A DNA stretch of 64,000 bases from Micromonospora chokoriensis (GCF_900091505.1 NZ_LT607409.1:496001-560000), one strand, 5' to 3'. Shown: positions 37,111-48,504, counted from the first letter of the stretch. Program-made: numbers and translations. The notes: generated from the sequence alone by a model not told the origin.

Positions 37111-38076
37111 ATGTCCACTGCCCTGCTCGATCCCAACACCGCCGCGCCCGGCCCCAAACCCCTCACCGACGGCAGCCAGTCCCCCGCCATCCTGGCCGCG
37201 CTGTGGGCCTTCGTGGTGATCCCCTTCGTCGCCCTGCTGGTCGCCGTGCCCGTCGCCTGGGGCGGCTGGCTCGGCTGGACCGACGTGATCATCGGCCTGG
37301 TCTGGTACGTCGTCTCCGGGCTCGGCATCACCGTCGGCTTCCACCGCTACTTCACGCACGGGTCGTTCAAGGCCAAGCGGTGGCTGCGGGTGACGCTGGC
37401 GGTCGCGGGCTCGTTGGCGGTGCAGGGCGAAATCATCCAGTGGGTCGCCGACCACCGCCGGCACCACGCCTTCTCCGACCTGGAGGGCGACCCGCACTCG
37501 CCGTGGCGCTTCGGCACCAGCTTCTGGGCGTTGACCCGCGGCCTGTTCCACGCGCACGTGGGCTGGCTGTTCCGCCGTGAGCTGTCCAACCGCGAGCGTT
37601 TCGCCCCGGACCTCATCGCCGACCGCGACATCAGCCGGGTCGACCGTCTCTTCCCCGCGCTGGTGGCCGTCTCACTGCTCGGCCCGGCGCTGATCGGCGG
37701 CCTGGTGACCTGGTCCTGGCAGGGCGCCCTGACCGCGTTCTTCTGGGCCGGGCTGGTCCGGATCGGCCTGCTGCACCACGTGACCTGGGCGATCAACTCG
37801 GTCTGCCACGTCTACGGTGAGCGACCCTTCGCGATGCGCCAGGGCGACCGTGCGTCGAACTTCTGGCCACTGGCGATCCTGTCGTTCGGCGAGAGCTGGC
37901 ACAACCTGCACCACGCCGACCCGACCAGCGCCCGGCACGGCGTCCTGCGCGGCCAGGTGGACATCTCCGCCCGGGTGATCTGGATGTTCGAGAAGGTCGG
38001 CGCGGCGACGCAGGTGCGCTGGCCGAAGCCGGAACGCCTCGCCGCGAAGCTGGTGAAGCCGGTCGCACCCCGGTAA
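37111..38076 (+). CDS. Acyl-CoA (delta-9 type) fatty acid desaturase
   Basis: A membrane-bound di-iron desaturase of about 321 residues. The three histidine boxes are present: HRYFTH (78-83), HRRHH (115-119) and HNLHH near residue 270. Two pairs of membrane helices flank them. It would introduce a cis double bond into acyl chains and so adjust membrane fluidity. No cytochrome b5 or reductase domain is fused, so electrons must come from separate proteins. ATG 37111 has GAGG 5 bases upstream; an in-frame GTG ten codons earlier is less likely. Palindromes upstream and a TetR gene downstream suggest lipid-responsive control. Confidence 0.94.
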   Translation: MSTALLDPNTAAPGPKPLTDGSQSPAILAALWAFVVIPFVALLVAVPVAWGGWLGWTDVIIGLVWYVVSGLGITVGFHRYFTHGSFKAKRWLRVTLAVAGSLAVQGEIIQWVADHRRHHAFSDLEGDPHSPWRFGTSFWALTRGLFHAHVGWLFRRELSNRERFAPDLIADRDISRVDRLFPALVAVSLLGPALIGGLVTWSWQGALTAFFWAGLVRIGLLHHVTWAINSVCHVYGERPFAMRQGDRASNFWPLAILSFGESWHNLHHADPTSARHGVLRGQVDISARVIWMFEKVGAATQVRWPKPERLAAKLVKPVAPR

Positions 38077-38297
38077 AACCGGGCGGTGCGCCGGGAGGCC
38101 GCCTGGCAGGATGGCCGGATGACCGAGCCACGCGGGGGGACCGGACGGCTCGACCGACGGGGAGCCGGGCTCGATCCGGATACGGTCGGACGGCGCGGCG
38201 GAGTCGGGCCGCCCGACAGTGAGGCGACGACGTGAACGGGCACAGCGGAGGCACCATCCCACGGCAGGGCGTCACCGAGCGCCAGCGAGGCGGCGAC

Positions 38298-38999
38298 ATG
38301 CCCGAGGTCAGTGACGGTGACAGTGTCGGCGGCCGGCGGGCGGTCCCGCCGGCCCCGGTCGCCCCGCCCAAGGCCAAACCCACCTCCCGGGTGCGCATGT
38401 CGGCGGCCCAGCGACGGGAGCAGTTGATCGCGACCGGCCGGCAGCTGTTCGCCGAGCGTGGCTTCGACGCCACCTCGATCGAGGAGGTCGCCGCCCGCGC
38501 CAAGGTCTCCAAGCCGGTGGTGTACGAGCACTTCGGCGGCAAGGAAGGGCTGTACGCGGTGGTGGTGGACCGGGAGGTCCGCGCCCTCCTGGACCGGATC
38601 ACCACGGCGTTGACCGCCGGGCATCCCCGGGAGCTGTTGGAACAGGCCGCGCTCGCCCTGCTGGGCTACATCGAGGAGGAGGCCAGCGGCTTCCGGGTCC
38701 TGGTCCGCGAGTCGCCGCTGATGTCCGGCACGGCCAACTTCAGCAGCGTGATGAACGACGTGGCGCACCAGGTCGAGCACATCCTGGGCGCCGAGTTCAA
38801 GAGCCGCGGGTACGACCCGAAGCTCGCCGAGTTGTACTCGCAGGCGCTGGTCGGCATGGTGGCGCTGACCGGCCGCTGGTGGTTGGAGGTGCGCAAGCCG
38901 CGCAAGGAGACGGTGGCGGCGCACCTCGTCAACCTGGCCTGGAACGGGCTGTCGCACCTGGAGGCGAAGCCGACCCTGATCACTGCGCGCCGACACTGA
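38298..38999 (+). CDS. TetR-family transcriptional regulator
   Basis: A TetR regulator with a disordered Pro/Ala N-terminal arm of about 35 residues, then the DNA-binding domain: RREQLIATGRQLFAERGFDA, SIEEVAARAKVSKPVVYEHF, GGKEGLYAVVVDREV. The remainder is the helical ligand and dimer domain. ATG 38298 and GTG 38232 both have GAGG at 7 bases, so the start is open. It is downstream of the desaturase on the same strand. Regulators of this type commonly control fatty acid genes, which fits the palindromes before the desaturase, but this is inference. Confidence 0.9.
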   Translation: MPEVSDGDSVGGRRAVPPAPVAPPKAKPTSRVRMSAAQRREQLIATGRQLFAERGFDATSIEEVAARAKVSKPVVYEHFGGKEGLYAVVVDREVRALLDRITTALTAGHPRELLEQAALALLGYIEEEASGFRVLVRESPLMSGTANFSSVMNDVAHQVEHILGAEFKSRGYDPKLAELYSQALVGMVALTGRWWLEVRKPRKETVAAHLVNLAWNGLSHLEAKPTLITARRH

Positions 39000-39035
39000 G
39001 CCGGCTGACCGCGAGCCGCGGCCGAGCCGGCTGAG

Positions 39036-39073
39036 CGTGCACCGCCGCTGAGCCCGCTCAGCGGCGGTGCACG
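39036..39073. terminator. 18-bp hairpin terminator overlapping a gene end
   Basis: CGTGCACCGCCGCTGAGC (39036-39053) and its exact complement (39056-39073) are separated by two bases. The second arm includes the stop and the last codons of the convergent DUF4383 gene, so the coding end doubles as half of the terminator. It would serve the tetR transcript and the opposing one. Confidence 0.7.
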
Positions 39074-39534
39074 TCGGCGACCGGGTGTTTGCGGCGCTCC
39101 AGCTCCGCCTCCGCGTGCTCGGCGGGGCCGACCTTGTCGTACAGGCCGGTGCCGAACAGGATCAGGCCGAACAGCATCGACACGATCACCGTCGACATCG
39201 AGAAGTTGAGGAAGTTCGCGTCGGTCTGCAGCACCGACATCATCAGGATGCTGGTCACCAGGAACACGACACCCGCGGTGAGGTTCATGTAGTGACCGAG
39301 GTTGCTGCGCCGCGACGCCCCGATGATCAGGACGATTCCGAAGACCACCGAGGCGAGTGAGAAGGCCAGGTTGGTCCGCAGTCCGAGGGCCCAGGTGCTG
39401 CTCCGCGCGAAAAGCGGGTCACCGATCGTCTCGGCGACGCCCCAGACGCCGAAGACCAGGATGTAGACGCCGACCAGACCCGAGAGGACCCGGTACAGCG
39501 GCCGTGCCGGATGGTTGACCGGAAAGTGCGGCAT
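39058..39534 (-). CDS. DUF4383 membrane protein (copy 1)
   Basis: A membrane protein of about 158 residues with four hydrophobic helices, belonging to DUF4383. It starts MPHFPVNHPARPLYRVLSG, where the VNHPARPLYR block is characteristic. VLQTDANFLNFSMSTVIVSMLFG, equally typical, precedes the last helix. The function is unknown in the family. A second copy of the same domain lies just upstream on the same strand. ATG 39534 is taken because the family start motif begins there; the frame upstream lacks a signal. Its 3' end lies in a terminator stem. Confidence 0.88.
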   Translation of the reverse strand: MPHFPVNHPARPLYRVLSGLVGVYILVFGVWGVAETIGDPLFARSSTWALGLRTNLAFSLASVVFGIVLIIGASRRSNLGHYMNLTAGVVFLVTSILMMSVLQTDANFLNFSMSTVIVSMLFGLILFGTGLYDKVGPAEHAEAELERRKHPVADVHRR

Positions 39535-39647
39535 ACCCGAGACCCCCTGATGTGACCGTTTCAGGGGAATTGTCGCCCAAGGAACCGGGCACGTCAGGCA
39601 AAACACCGATGGTCGCGCGTCCGCCGAAGGCTGGACCGAGTCAGGTT

Positions 39648-39678
39648 TTCGCCGGAGCCACCGAGGCTCCGGCGAAAC
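39648..39678. terminator. Hairpin between the two DUF4383 genes
   Basis: TTTCGCCGGAGCC (39648-39660) and its exact complement (39666-39678) enclose ACCGA. It lies 24 bases past the stop of copy 2, in the right place to end its transcript, so the paralogues probably have separate promoters. Confidence 0.6.
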
Positions 39679-39702
39679 CCCAACAACGACCGAAGAAAAC
39701 CC

Positions 39703-40158
39703 TCAGAGCACGAGGCGAGCCTTCTGGAACGCCTCCGCCTCCTCGTCCGTGCCGACCTTGCCGTACATGCCGACCATGAGCAGCACCAGGGACGCCGTCA
39801 GCACCACGACCACGGTGGTGACGCTGAAGTTGAAGATGTTGGCGTCGGTGCGGATGAAGGCGAGGCCACCCAGGCCGATCACCATCAGGGCGTACGCCAG
39901 CCACTGGTTGATCGCCACGTCGATGTTGCGGCCGAGCGCGGTGCCCACCAGCACGACGATCCCGAGCAGCACGCTGAGCAGCGAGAAGCCGAGGTTGGTG
40001 CCCTGACCGAGGACCCGAGTGTCGTCCTGGGCGAGGATCTCGTTGCCGGTGCTGGCGATGATGCCGAGCACACCGAAGACGACCAGGTACAGACCGGTCA
40101 GCCCGCCGATCGCCCGGTAGATCGGCCGCGCGGGGTGGTTGACGGGGGTGTGTGCCAT
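39703..40158 (-). CDS. DUF4383 membrane protein (copy 2)
   Basis: A paralogue of the downstream gene, about 151 residues with four helices. It shares TPVNHPARPIYRAIGGLTG at the start and RTDANIFNFSVTTVVVV near the last helix. The two proteins differ through the middle, so this is not a recent duplication. ATG 40158 is chosen to match the family start. Upstream lie a composite palindromic element and a short direct-repeat array. The function is unknown. Confidence 0.88.
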   Translation of the reverse strand: MAHTPVNHPARPIYRAIGGLTGLYLVVFGVLGIIASTGNEILAQDDTRVLGQGTNLGFSLLSVLLGIVVLVGTALGRNIDVAINQWLAYALMVIGLGGLAFIRTDANIFNFSVTTVVVVLTASLVLLMVGMYGKVGTDEEAEAFQKARLVL

Positions 40159-40298
40159 GTCTGTGTCTCCAACGCCGTGGGGTAGGTGTCGCCGAGGATT
40201 GTCTCGCATGTGGCGATGTGACGCCGCACACGGGGCCCGCGCGGGCGTGGCGGGTGCGCGGGGGGCCGGGGGCCGGGGGTGTGGCACTGCGGTTCGGT

Positions 40299-40382
40299 CC
40301 TTTGGAGCTGAATCGTTTACGACATCGCGCCTGATGCGTTCACGGCACGTGCCCGATTCGTTTGCGGCATCAGCTCCAAAGG
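40299..40382. repeat. Composite element: three degenerate direct repeats inside an inverted repeat
   Basis: CCTTTGGAGCTGA (40299-40311) and its exact complement (40370-40382) bracket the element. Inside are three 22-23 base direct repeats that follow a common pattern (GAATCGTTTACGACATC, GATGCGTTCACGGCACG, GATTCGTTTGCGGCATC), starting at 40310, 40333 and 40355. No gene overlaps it. It does not look like a simple terminator. Confidence 0.75.
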
Positions 40383-40398
40383 GGAGGCAGGCGGCATG

Positions 40399-40466
40399 AG
40401 GCCGGCAGACGGCAAGAGGCCAGCAGACGGCAAGAGGCCAGCAGACGGCAAGAGGCCGGCAGGCGG
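40399..40466. repeat. 18-bp tandem repeat array
   Basis: Three nearly identical units AGGCCAGCAGACGGCAAG and a partial fourth (first unit with one change), directly abutting with no spacers. They lie between the composite element and the end of the ABC-F gene. No real gene crosses them, although a short frame is open. It looks like a minisatellite that could vary in copy number. Confidence 0.8.
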
Positions 40467-40499
40467 TGTGGTGCGGGCGGGCCGGCGCGCCCGGACCGT

Positions 40500-42305
<1,806 letters not shown>

Positions 42306-42425
42306 GATCCACCCTTCATGATCAAGGCGTCCCGGTGCCGAGGGGCACCTGGACGCCTGCCGCAAGGGTACGCGGACGCCCCGGGCGACCGCGCCGCCCG
42401 CCCGCGGGACCGGCGGGACGTACCG

Positions 42426-43376
42426 TCAGCCGATGCGGGCGCCGGCGACCGGACCGTGGGCGACCCGCGCCTCCCGGCACACGTCCGCGGCGTTCAGCTC
42501 GGTGGCGATCCGCTCCGCGTCGGCGGCGTCGGCGGCGAGGAACACGCAGGTCGGGCCGGAGCCGGAGACGATGCCGGTGAGCGCGCCGGCCTCCTCGCCG
42601 GCCTTGAGGGTGTCGGCCAGCGCCGGGAGCATGGCCAGCGCGGCGTCCTGGAGGTCGTTGCCGAGCGTCCGGGCGAGCACCCGGGGGTCGCGTTGACGCA
42701 GCGCACCCAGCAGGGCGTCGGTGGGGCCCAGCGGGGCACCGGCGGCACCGGAGTCGCGCAGCCGGTCCAGCTCGCGGTACGCGGCGGGAGTGGAGAGGCC
42801 CACGTCGGCGATCGCCACCACCCAGTGCCAGGTGGTCGGACGGGCCAGCACCGGGCTGATCGCCTCACCCCGGCCGGTGCCCAGCGCGGTGCCCCCGTAG
42901 ATCAGGAACGGCACGTCGGAGCCGAGGTCGGCGGCGATCCCGGCCAGCTCGTCGCGGGACAACCCAGTGCCCCACAGCGCGTCGCAGGCCACCAACGCGG
43001 CGGCCGCGTCGGCGCTGCCACCGGCCAGCCCGCCGGCGAGCGGAATCTGCTTACGCAGGTGCAGCCGGGCGTGCGGCAGCACCCCCGCGTACCCGGCGAG
43101 GGCGTGCGCCGCGCGGATCACCAGGTTGGAGTCGTCCAGGGCCAGCTCGCCGGTGCCCTCGCCCTCCATCGTCAGGGCGAGGGTGTCGCCCCGACGGGCC
43201 GTCAGCTCGTCGTAGATCGAGATGGCGTGGTAGACGGTGTTCAGCTCGTGGTAGCCGTCCCGGCGCAGCGGGCCCACCCCGAGGTGCAGATTGACCTTGG
43301 CGGGCACCCGGACCTTCACCGGCCCGACGGCCCCGCGTCGCTCGTCCTCGTCGTCCGGACGCCAGGCCTCGGTCAC
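42426..43376 (-). CDS. ispE: 4-diphosphocytidyl-2-C-methyl-D-erythritol kinase
   Basis: GHMP-family kinase of the MEP isoprenoid pathway. The 316-residue protein has VPAKVNLHLGVGPLRRDGYHE at the substrate end, IPLAGGLAGGSADAAAAL (ATP-binding glycine loop), GSDVPFLIYGGTALGTGRGE and SGSGPTCVFLA. All are expected for IspE. The start is GTG. It follows rsmA and precedes the ABC-F gene, the order seen widely in actinobacteria. About 90 bases separate it from rsmA. Confidence 0.96.
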   Translation of the reverse strand: MTEAWRPDDEDERRGAVGPVKVRVPAKVNLHLGVGPLRRDGYHELNTVYHAISIYDELTARRGDTLALTMEGEGTGELALDDSNLVIRAAHALAGYAGVLPHARLHLRKQIPLAGGLAGGSADAAAALVACDALWGTGLSRDELAGIAADLGSDVPFLIYGGTALGTGRGEAISPVLARPTTWHWVVAIADVGLSTPAAYRELDRLRDSGAAGAPLGPTDALLGALRQRDPRVLARTLGNDLQDAALAMLPALADTLKAGEEAGALTGIVSGSGPTCVFLAADAADAERIATELNAADVCREARVAHGPVAGARIG

Positions 43377-43464
43377 GGGGTGACATCCCGCAAGCGCAGG
43401 CGGATGTCGAACGGCTTGGCCACGATCAGCTCCTCGGCGTCCTCGGCGGGCAACGGGCGTCAGC

Positions 43465-44334
43465 CTACTTCGCGGCCGGCGTACCGACCGGAGCCGACGC
43501 GGCGATGGCGGCGAACTGCTCGACGGTCAGGGACTCCCCCCGGGCGCCGGGGTCGACGCCGGCCGCGGTGAGCGCGGCGGCGGCCCGGTCCGCGCTGCCG
43601 GCCCAACCGGCCAACGCGGCGCGCAGCGTCTTGCGCCGCTGCGCGAACGCCGCGTCGACGACGGCGAACACCCGTTCCCGGGGTACGTCGGACCGGGGCG
43701 GTTCGTGGCAGGTGAAGGCGACCAGGCCGGAGTCGACGTTCGGCACCGGCCAGAACACGTTCGGGGGCACCCGTCCGGCGCTCTTGGCCTGGGCGTACCA
43801 GGCGAGTTTGACCGACGGGATTCCGTACACCTTGGAGCCGGGACCGGCGACCAGCCGGTCGGCGACCTCCTTCTGCACCATCACCAGACCGTGCCGCAGG
43901 GTGGGCAGGACGGCGAGCAGGTGCAGCACCACCGGCACCGCCACGTTGTAGGGCAGGTTCGCCACCAGCGCGGTCGGCGGCGGGTCGGCCAGCTCGGCGG
44001 CGGCGACGCGCAGGGCGTCCGCGCGGTGCACGGTGAGCCGGTCGGCGTGCACCGGGGCGTACCGCGCGGCGGTCTCCGGCAGCGCCCCGGCCAGCACGGG
44101 ATCGATCTCCACGGCGTGCACGTGCCCGGCGATCGGCAGCAGCCCCAGGGTCAGCGAACCGAGCCCCGGGCCGACCTCCAGGGCCACGTCGTCCGGGGTC
44201 AGACCGGCGGCGGTGACGATCCGGCGCACGGTGTTCGGGTCGTGCACGAAGTTCTGGCCCAGCTTCTTGGTGGGCGCGACGCCCAGCCGGGCGGCGAGTT
44301 CCCGGATCTCCGCCGGGCCGAGGAGACCGGTCAT
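43465..44334 (-). CDS. rsmA: 16S rRNA dimethyladenosine transferase
   Basis: The KsgA enzyme, which dimethylates two adjacent adenosines near the 3' end of 16S rRNA as a late check in small-subunit assembly. The 289-residue protein has [21 protein letters not shown] motif [17 protein letters not shown] and catalytic motif [28 protein letters not shown] follows, with a helical C-terminal domain. Its stop is 88 bases before ispE and its start 46 bases past the tatD stop. rpfB, which separates tatD and ksgA in many actinobacteria, is not here. Confidence 0.96.
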   Translation of the reverse strand: MTGLLGPAEIRELAARLGVAPTKKLGQNFVHDPNTVRRIVTAAGLTPDDVALEVGPGLGSLTLGLLPIAGHVHAVEIDPVLAGALPETAARYAPVHADRLTVHRADALRVAAAELADPPPTALVANLPYNVAVPVVLHLLAVLPTLRHGLVMVQKEVADRLVAGPGSKVYGIPSVKLAWYAQAKSAGRVPPNVFWPVPNVDSGLVAFTCHEPPRSDVPRERVFAVVDAAFAQRRKTLRAALAGWAGSADRAAAALTAAGVDPGARGESLTVEQFAAIAASAPVGTPAAK

Positions 44335-44380
44335 GCCGGGAAGCGTAGCGACGGGGTCGGGGTCGACCGTCGGGCCGGGC

Positions 44381-45268
44381 TCACCACGGGCCGAAGACCC
44401 GGTCGCCGGTGGCCGAGATGGCCGCGCACAACTCGTCCAGGTCGGTGCCGGTGGTCTGGGCGAGCGCCCGGACGGTGAGCGGGATCAGGTACGAGGCGTT
44501 CGGCCGGCCACGGTGCGGCGTCGGGGTGAGGTACGGGGCGTCGGTCTCCACCAGGATCTGGTCGACGGGGGTGAGCGCGGCGGCCTCCCGCAGCGCCGTG
44601 GCGCTGCCGAACGTGACGGTGCCGGCGAAGCTGAGCAGGTAACCGCGGCGGACACACTCGCTGGCGAAGTCGGCGTCACCGGAGAAGCAGTGCAGCACCA
44701 CCCGGTCCGGCGCGCCCTCGTCGTCGAGGATCCGCAGCACGTCCGCGTGGGCGTCCCGGTCGTGGATGACCAACGCCTTGCCGTACCGCTTGGCGATCGC
44801 GATGTGTGCCCGGAAGCTCTCCTCCTGCGCGGCGCGCCCCTCGTCGCCGGTCCGGAAGAAGTCCATCCCGGTCTCGCCGATCCCCCGGACCCGCTCGCGG
44901 GCGGCCAGCGACTCGATCTGCCGCAGCGCCTCGTCGAGGTCGGTCAGCCGGGGCGCCTCGTTGGGGTGCAGGGCGACGGTGGCCAGCACCGCGGGATACC
45001 GCTCGGCGGTGTCCGCGCCCCACTGGGACGAGGCGACGTCGACGCCCACCTGGACCAGCCGGTCCACCCCGACCTCGGTGGCCAGCTCGATGGCCACCGC
45101 GACCGGATCGTCGGCCGGTCCGCCGCCGGGCACACCGGCTTCGCTGACCGTGATGTCCAGGTGGGTGTGGCTGTCCAGTACCGCCCGGGGCAGCGGCTCG
45201 GGGGCGGGCGGAAATTCTCCGGCCCGCCGGGCGGCGCGCTCTCGGCGCGATTCAGTGGGCTCGCTCAT
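44381..45268 (-). CDS. tatD: TatD-family metal-dependent hydrolase
   Basis: A TIM-barrel DNase/hydrolase of the TatD family. The metal motif is [10 protein letters not shown], and [36 protein letters not shown] and [16 protein letters not shown] are in the usual order. The protein is about 295 residues. ATG 45268 is preferred over a longer frame whose extra N-terminus is atypical. TatD enzymes have 3'-5' exonuclease or DNA repair roles. It sits before rsmA, and a plus-strand gene now separates it from metG. Confidence 0.93.
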   Translation of the reverse strand: MSEPTESRRERAARRAGEFPPAPEPLPRAVLDSHTHLDITVSEAGVPGGGPADDPVAVAIELATEVGVDRLVQVGVDVASSQWGADTAERYPAVLATVALHPNEAPRLTDLDEALRQIESLAARERVRGIGETGMDFFRTGDEGRAAQEESFRAHIAIAKRYGKALVIHDRDAHADVLRILDDEGAPDRVVLHCFSGDADFASECVRRGYLLSFAGTVTFGSATALREAAALTPVDQILVETDAPYLTPTPHRGRPNASYLIPLTVRALAQTTGTDLDELCAAISATGDRVFGPW

Positions 45269-45411
45269 CAGCGACAGCATCACACACCGGGCCTGTCCAT
45301 CTGCCCGCCACCCGACGTTCACCCCGACTACGCCGCGCGACTCTACCGTCGCCGGGGAGCGAGCGGACCGGGTCGACAGGGCATCTCGTCGAGGGAGAGG
45401 GAGACGGCGGC

Positions 45412-46659
45412 ATGAGCGTCATCCCCCAGGCCTGCGGGAGCGCCGGCGAACGTACCGGGCTGCAGGTGGCGTTCGGCGGCGGCGTGTACCCGGCCGAGGA
45501 GATCGCCCGGGGCGCCGCGTACGAGCTGTTCAGCGCCGACGAGGTGGCCGGCTTCGAGTGGGCACCCCGGCCGGGCAGCGCGCTGCCGTGGCACCGGTTC
45601 GTGCACGTCAGCGAGGTGACCGCGGTGCACGGAGGCACCGAGCCTGCCGACGAGCCGGAGCTGCCGCTGATGATGCCCGCGCACCGCGAGCGGGGTTGGG
45701 CGTACCTGCACCAGCTCAGCCAACAACCGTCCGCGGCCGGTGACCCGGTGCTGGCGTCGGCGCGCGCGTCGGCGGTGGTCCGGCGGGGCACCCGGATGGT
45801 GAAGGTGCTCTCCGCCCAGCAGCTCGCCGGCTACGTGCGGGGCTGGCTGCCGCACGGCTTCTGCTACCGCGAGTACGACGTGGCACACCTGCGTACGCCG
45901 GCGACGACGACGGTGCTGCGCAGCGACGGTGACGTCGGCCGGGAGGGGCCGGAGGTGACGTACGCGCTGCGGTGGCGGGCGTCCGACCCGGGCGACTACG
46001 ACGTTCCGGTGGGCGAGGCGCACCGCGGCCTGACCGCGCTGGCATCCCGGGACCGGCTCGGCGCCCCGGTGCTGGGCACGGGCTTCGTGCCGAGCAACGG
46101 TCAGCTCATCCCGGAGTTCGTCACCCGGGACTTCGCCGACCTGCCGATGCCGGCGAACGCCGCCCTGATCGCGTACCCGCCGGAGGGGGTGGAGGTGGTG
46201 CTCTACACCTACCAGGCCGAGCAGCGCGGATGGCTGCGGATGGTGGGCCCGCAGTGGCGACACCTGCTCGCGGGGGTGCCGGGCCTCTCCCCGGACCAGG
46301 AGTACGTGCCGAACGGGGACGCGCCGCGCTCCACCCAGCTGGTCGGTCTGCACGGCGACACCGAGTACGAGGCGGTGGCCGACCTGCCCGGCGGGTTCCG
46401 GGTGCTGGCGATGACCCGGGCGGCCCGGTACCCGGTGGAGGCGGTGGCCCGCCGACTCCGGTTCGCCCAGTGGCGGGGTGTGCCCTGCCTGGTGCTGCGG
46501 GAGGAGGCCGGTTGGTTGCGGGTGCGCCTGCGCTTCCCGAACCCGGAGGCGGTGGCGGCGACCGGTGCGCAGTGCCAGGAACGGGGCGTCTACGAGGCGT
46601 GGGCACTGGGCACCGAGGTGACCGACGACCAGGTGATGGACACCCGCTACGCGATATGA
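45412..46659 (+). CDS. Unknown protein, soluble, 415 residues
   Basis: A real-looking gene with a purine-rich AGGGAGAGGGAG upstream of the ATG. The protein is soluble, with no signal peptide or membrane helix. Recurrent features are GAAYELFSADEVAGFEWAP near residue 35, a middle block WLPHGFCYREYDVAHLR, then GFVPSNGQLIPEFVTRDF, and repeated WLR and RFP elements at the end. It is rich in Tyr, Trp and Arg. I cannot place it in any family. It lies antiparallel between tatD and metG in an otherwise conserved cluster, so it was probably acquired or born in this lineage. Confidence 0.78.
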   Translation: MSVIPQACGSAGERTGLQVAFGGGVYPAEEIARGAAYELFSADEVAGFEWAPRPGSALPWHRFVHVSEVTAVHGGTEPADEPELPLMMPAHRERGWAYLHQLSQQPSAAGDPVLASARASAVVRRGTRMVKVLSAQQLAGYVRGWLPHGFCYREYDVAHLRTPATTTVLRSDGDVGREGPEVTYALRWRASDPGDYDVPVGEAHRGLTALASRDRLGAPVLGTGFVPSNGQLIPEFVTRDFADLPMPANAALIAYPPEGVEVVLYTYQAEQRGWLRMVGPQWRHLLAGVPGLSPDQEYVPNGDAPRSTQLVGLHGDTEYEAVADLPGGFRVLAMTRAARYPVEAVARRLRFAQWRGVPCLVLREEAGWLRVRLRFPNPEAVAATGAQCQERGVYEAWALGTEVTDDQVMDTRYAI

Positions 46660-46662
46660 CGG

Positions 46663-46693
46663 CGCGCGGCGGCAGAACAGCCGCCGCCGCGCG
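46663..46693. terminator. Hairpin between convergent genes
   Basis: CGCGCGGCGGC (46663-46673) and its exact complement (46683-46693) lie directly between the stop of the unknown gene and the stop of metG. It can end transcripts from both sides. Confidence 0.6.
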
Positions 46694-46701
46694 TCACACC
46701 G

Positions 46702-48504
46702 TCATCCGGCCAGTCGGGCCAGTTCCTCGTCGACGATCGACGGGTCGAGCTTGCGGAACACCGGCTTCGGCGCCGCCAACGGCCGACCCGCCTCGATCGC
46801 CACCGACTCCCAGCGCGCGCCGACGGTGTAGTCACCGGTGAGCACCGGGTACGCCGGGCCGCCGTCCAGGTCGTCGACCTGCTCGATGACGGGCATCGGC
46901 GCGTGCACGCCGGTGCCGCCGAGCAGTTCGTGCACCTGCTGCGCGGAGTGCGGCAGGAACGGGGTGAGCAGCGTGTTGGCGTCGCTGATCACCTGGAGGG
47001 CGACGTGCAGGATGGTGCCCATCCGGGGCTTGTCCGCCTCGTCCTTGAGCTTCCACGGGGCCTGCTCGGACAGGTACCTGTTGGCTTCGGCGACGACCTT
47101 CATGGCCTCGCCGATGGCCTGCTTCTGCCGGTGCCGGCCGATCAGGTCGCCGACCGTGTCGAACCCGGCCCGCGCCACCGCCAGCAGCGCCTCGTCGGCC
47201 TCGGTGAGCCCGGCCGGGTCGACCGGTGGGATCGCGCCGAAGTTCTTCGCCGCCATCGAGACACACCGGTTGACCAGGTTGCCCCAGCCGGCCACCAGCT
47301 CGTCGTTGTTGCGGCGGAGGAACTCGGCCCAGGTGAAGTCGGTGTCGTTGCTCTCCGGGCCGGCGGCGGCGATGAAGTACCGCAACGCGTCCGCGTCGTA
47401 GCGCTCCAGGAAGTCACGGACGTAGATGACCACCTTGCGGGACGAGGAGAACTTGCGTCCCTCCATGGTCAGGTATTCGCTGGAGACCACCTCGGTGGGC
47501 AGGTTGAGCCGGCCCAGCTCGCCCGGTTCGCCGTCGCGGGAGCCCTCGCCGGAGTAGCCGGACAGCAGCGCCGGCCAGATCACCGAGTGGAAGACGATGT
47601 TGTCCTTGCCCATGAAGTAGTAGGACCGGGCGTCCTTACCCTCATCGTCGGCGGACCAGTACTTCCGCCACGCCTCCGGGTCGCCGGAGCGGCGGGCCCA
47701 CTCGATCGACGCGGACAGGTAGCCGATCACCGCGTCGAACCAGACGTAGATCCGCTTGTCCGATCGGTCCCGCCAGCCGTCCAACGGGATCGGCACGCCC
47801 CATTCCAGGTCGCGGGTGATCGCCCGGGGCTGGAGGTCGTCGAGCAGGTTGCGGGAGAACCGCAGCACGTTGGGCCGCCACCCCTCGCGGGTGTCCAGCC
47901 ACTGCCGCAACACCTCGGCCAGGGCGGGCAGGTCGAGGAAGAAGTGCTCGGTCTCGACGAACTTCGGGGCTTCCCCGTTGATCCGCGACTTCGGGTCGAT
48001 CAGGTCGATCGGGTCGAGCTGGTTGCCGCAGTTGTCGCACTGGTCGCCGCGCGCGCTGTCGTAGCCGCAGATCGGGCAGGTGCCCTCGATGTAACGGTCG
48101 GGCAGGGTGCGCCCGGTGGACGGGGAGATGGCGCCCATGGTGGTCTTCGGCACGATGTAGCCGTTGCGGTACATCCCCTCGAACAGCTCCTGCACCACCG
48201 CGTAGTGGTTGCGGGTGGTGGTGCGGGTGAACAGGTCGTAGGAGAGGCCGAGACCGTGCAGGTCCTCGACGATCACCCTGTTGTACCGGTCGGCCAGTTC
48301 GCGCGGGGTGACCCCGTCGGCGTCGGCCTGCACCTGGATCGGGGTGCCGTGCTCGTCGGTGCCGGAGACCATGAGCACGTCGTGGCCGGCCATCCGCATG
48401 TACCGGGCGAAGACGTCGGAGGGAACGCCGAAACCGGAGACGTGGCCGATGTGGCGGGGGCCGTTGGCGTACGGCCAGGCCACTGCCGCGAGAACGTGAC
48501 TCAT
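46702..48504 (-). CDS. metG: Methionyl-tRNA synthetase
   Basis: Class I synthetase charging initiator and elongator tRNA-Met. The protein of about 600 residues has the HIGH motif as [10 protein letters not shown] (18-21) and [12 protein letters not shown] zinc knuckle follows as [39 protein letters not shown] and a KMSKS-equivalent GRKFSSSRK complete the catalytic part, with a helical anticodon domain after it. The C-terminal tRNA-binding EMAP domain is absent, as in many actinobacteria. ATG 48504 gives the standard start; longer upstream frames cover non-coding sequence. Confidence 0.96.
   Translation of the reverse strand: MSHVLAAVAWPYANGPRHIGHVSGFGVPSDVFARYMRMAGHDVLMVSGTDEHGTPIQVQADADGVTPRELADRYNRVIVEDLHGLGLSYDLFTRTTTRNHYAVVQELFEGMYRNGYIVPKTTMGAISPSTGRTLPDRYIEGTCPICGYDSARGDQCDNCGNQLDPIDLIDPKSRINGEAPKFVETEHFFLDLPALAEVLRQWLDTREGWRPNVLRFSRNLLDDLQPRAITRDLEWGVPIPLDGWRDRSDKRIYVWFDAVIGYLSASIEWARRSGDPEAWRKYWSADDEGKDARSYYFMGKDNIVFHSVIWPALLSGYSGEGSRDGEPGELGRLNLPTEVVSSEYLTMEGRKFSSSRKVVIYVRDFLERYDADALRYFIAAAGPESNDTDFTWAEFLRRNNDELVAGWGNLVNRCVSMAAKNFGAIPPVDPAGLTEADEALLAVARAGFDTVGDLIGRHRQKQAIGEAMKVVAEANRYLSEQAPWKLKDEADKPRMGTILHVALQVISDANTLLTPFLPHSAQQVHELLGGTGVHAPMPVIEQVDDLDGGPAYPVLTGDYTVGARWESVAIEAGRPLAAPKPVFRKLDPSIVDEELARLAG

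Noticed and set aside
40399..40466. CRISPR-like short repeats
   Set aside because: Units of 18 bp abut directly with no spacers, and no cas genes are present. It is a tandem minisatellite.
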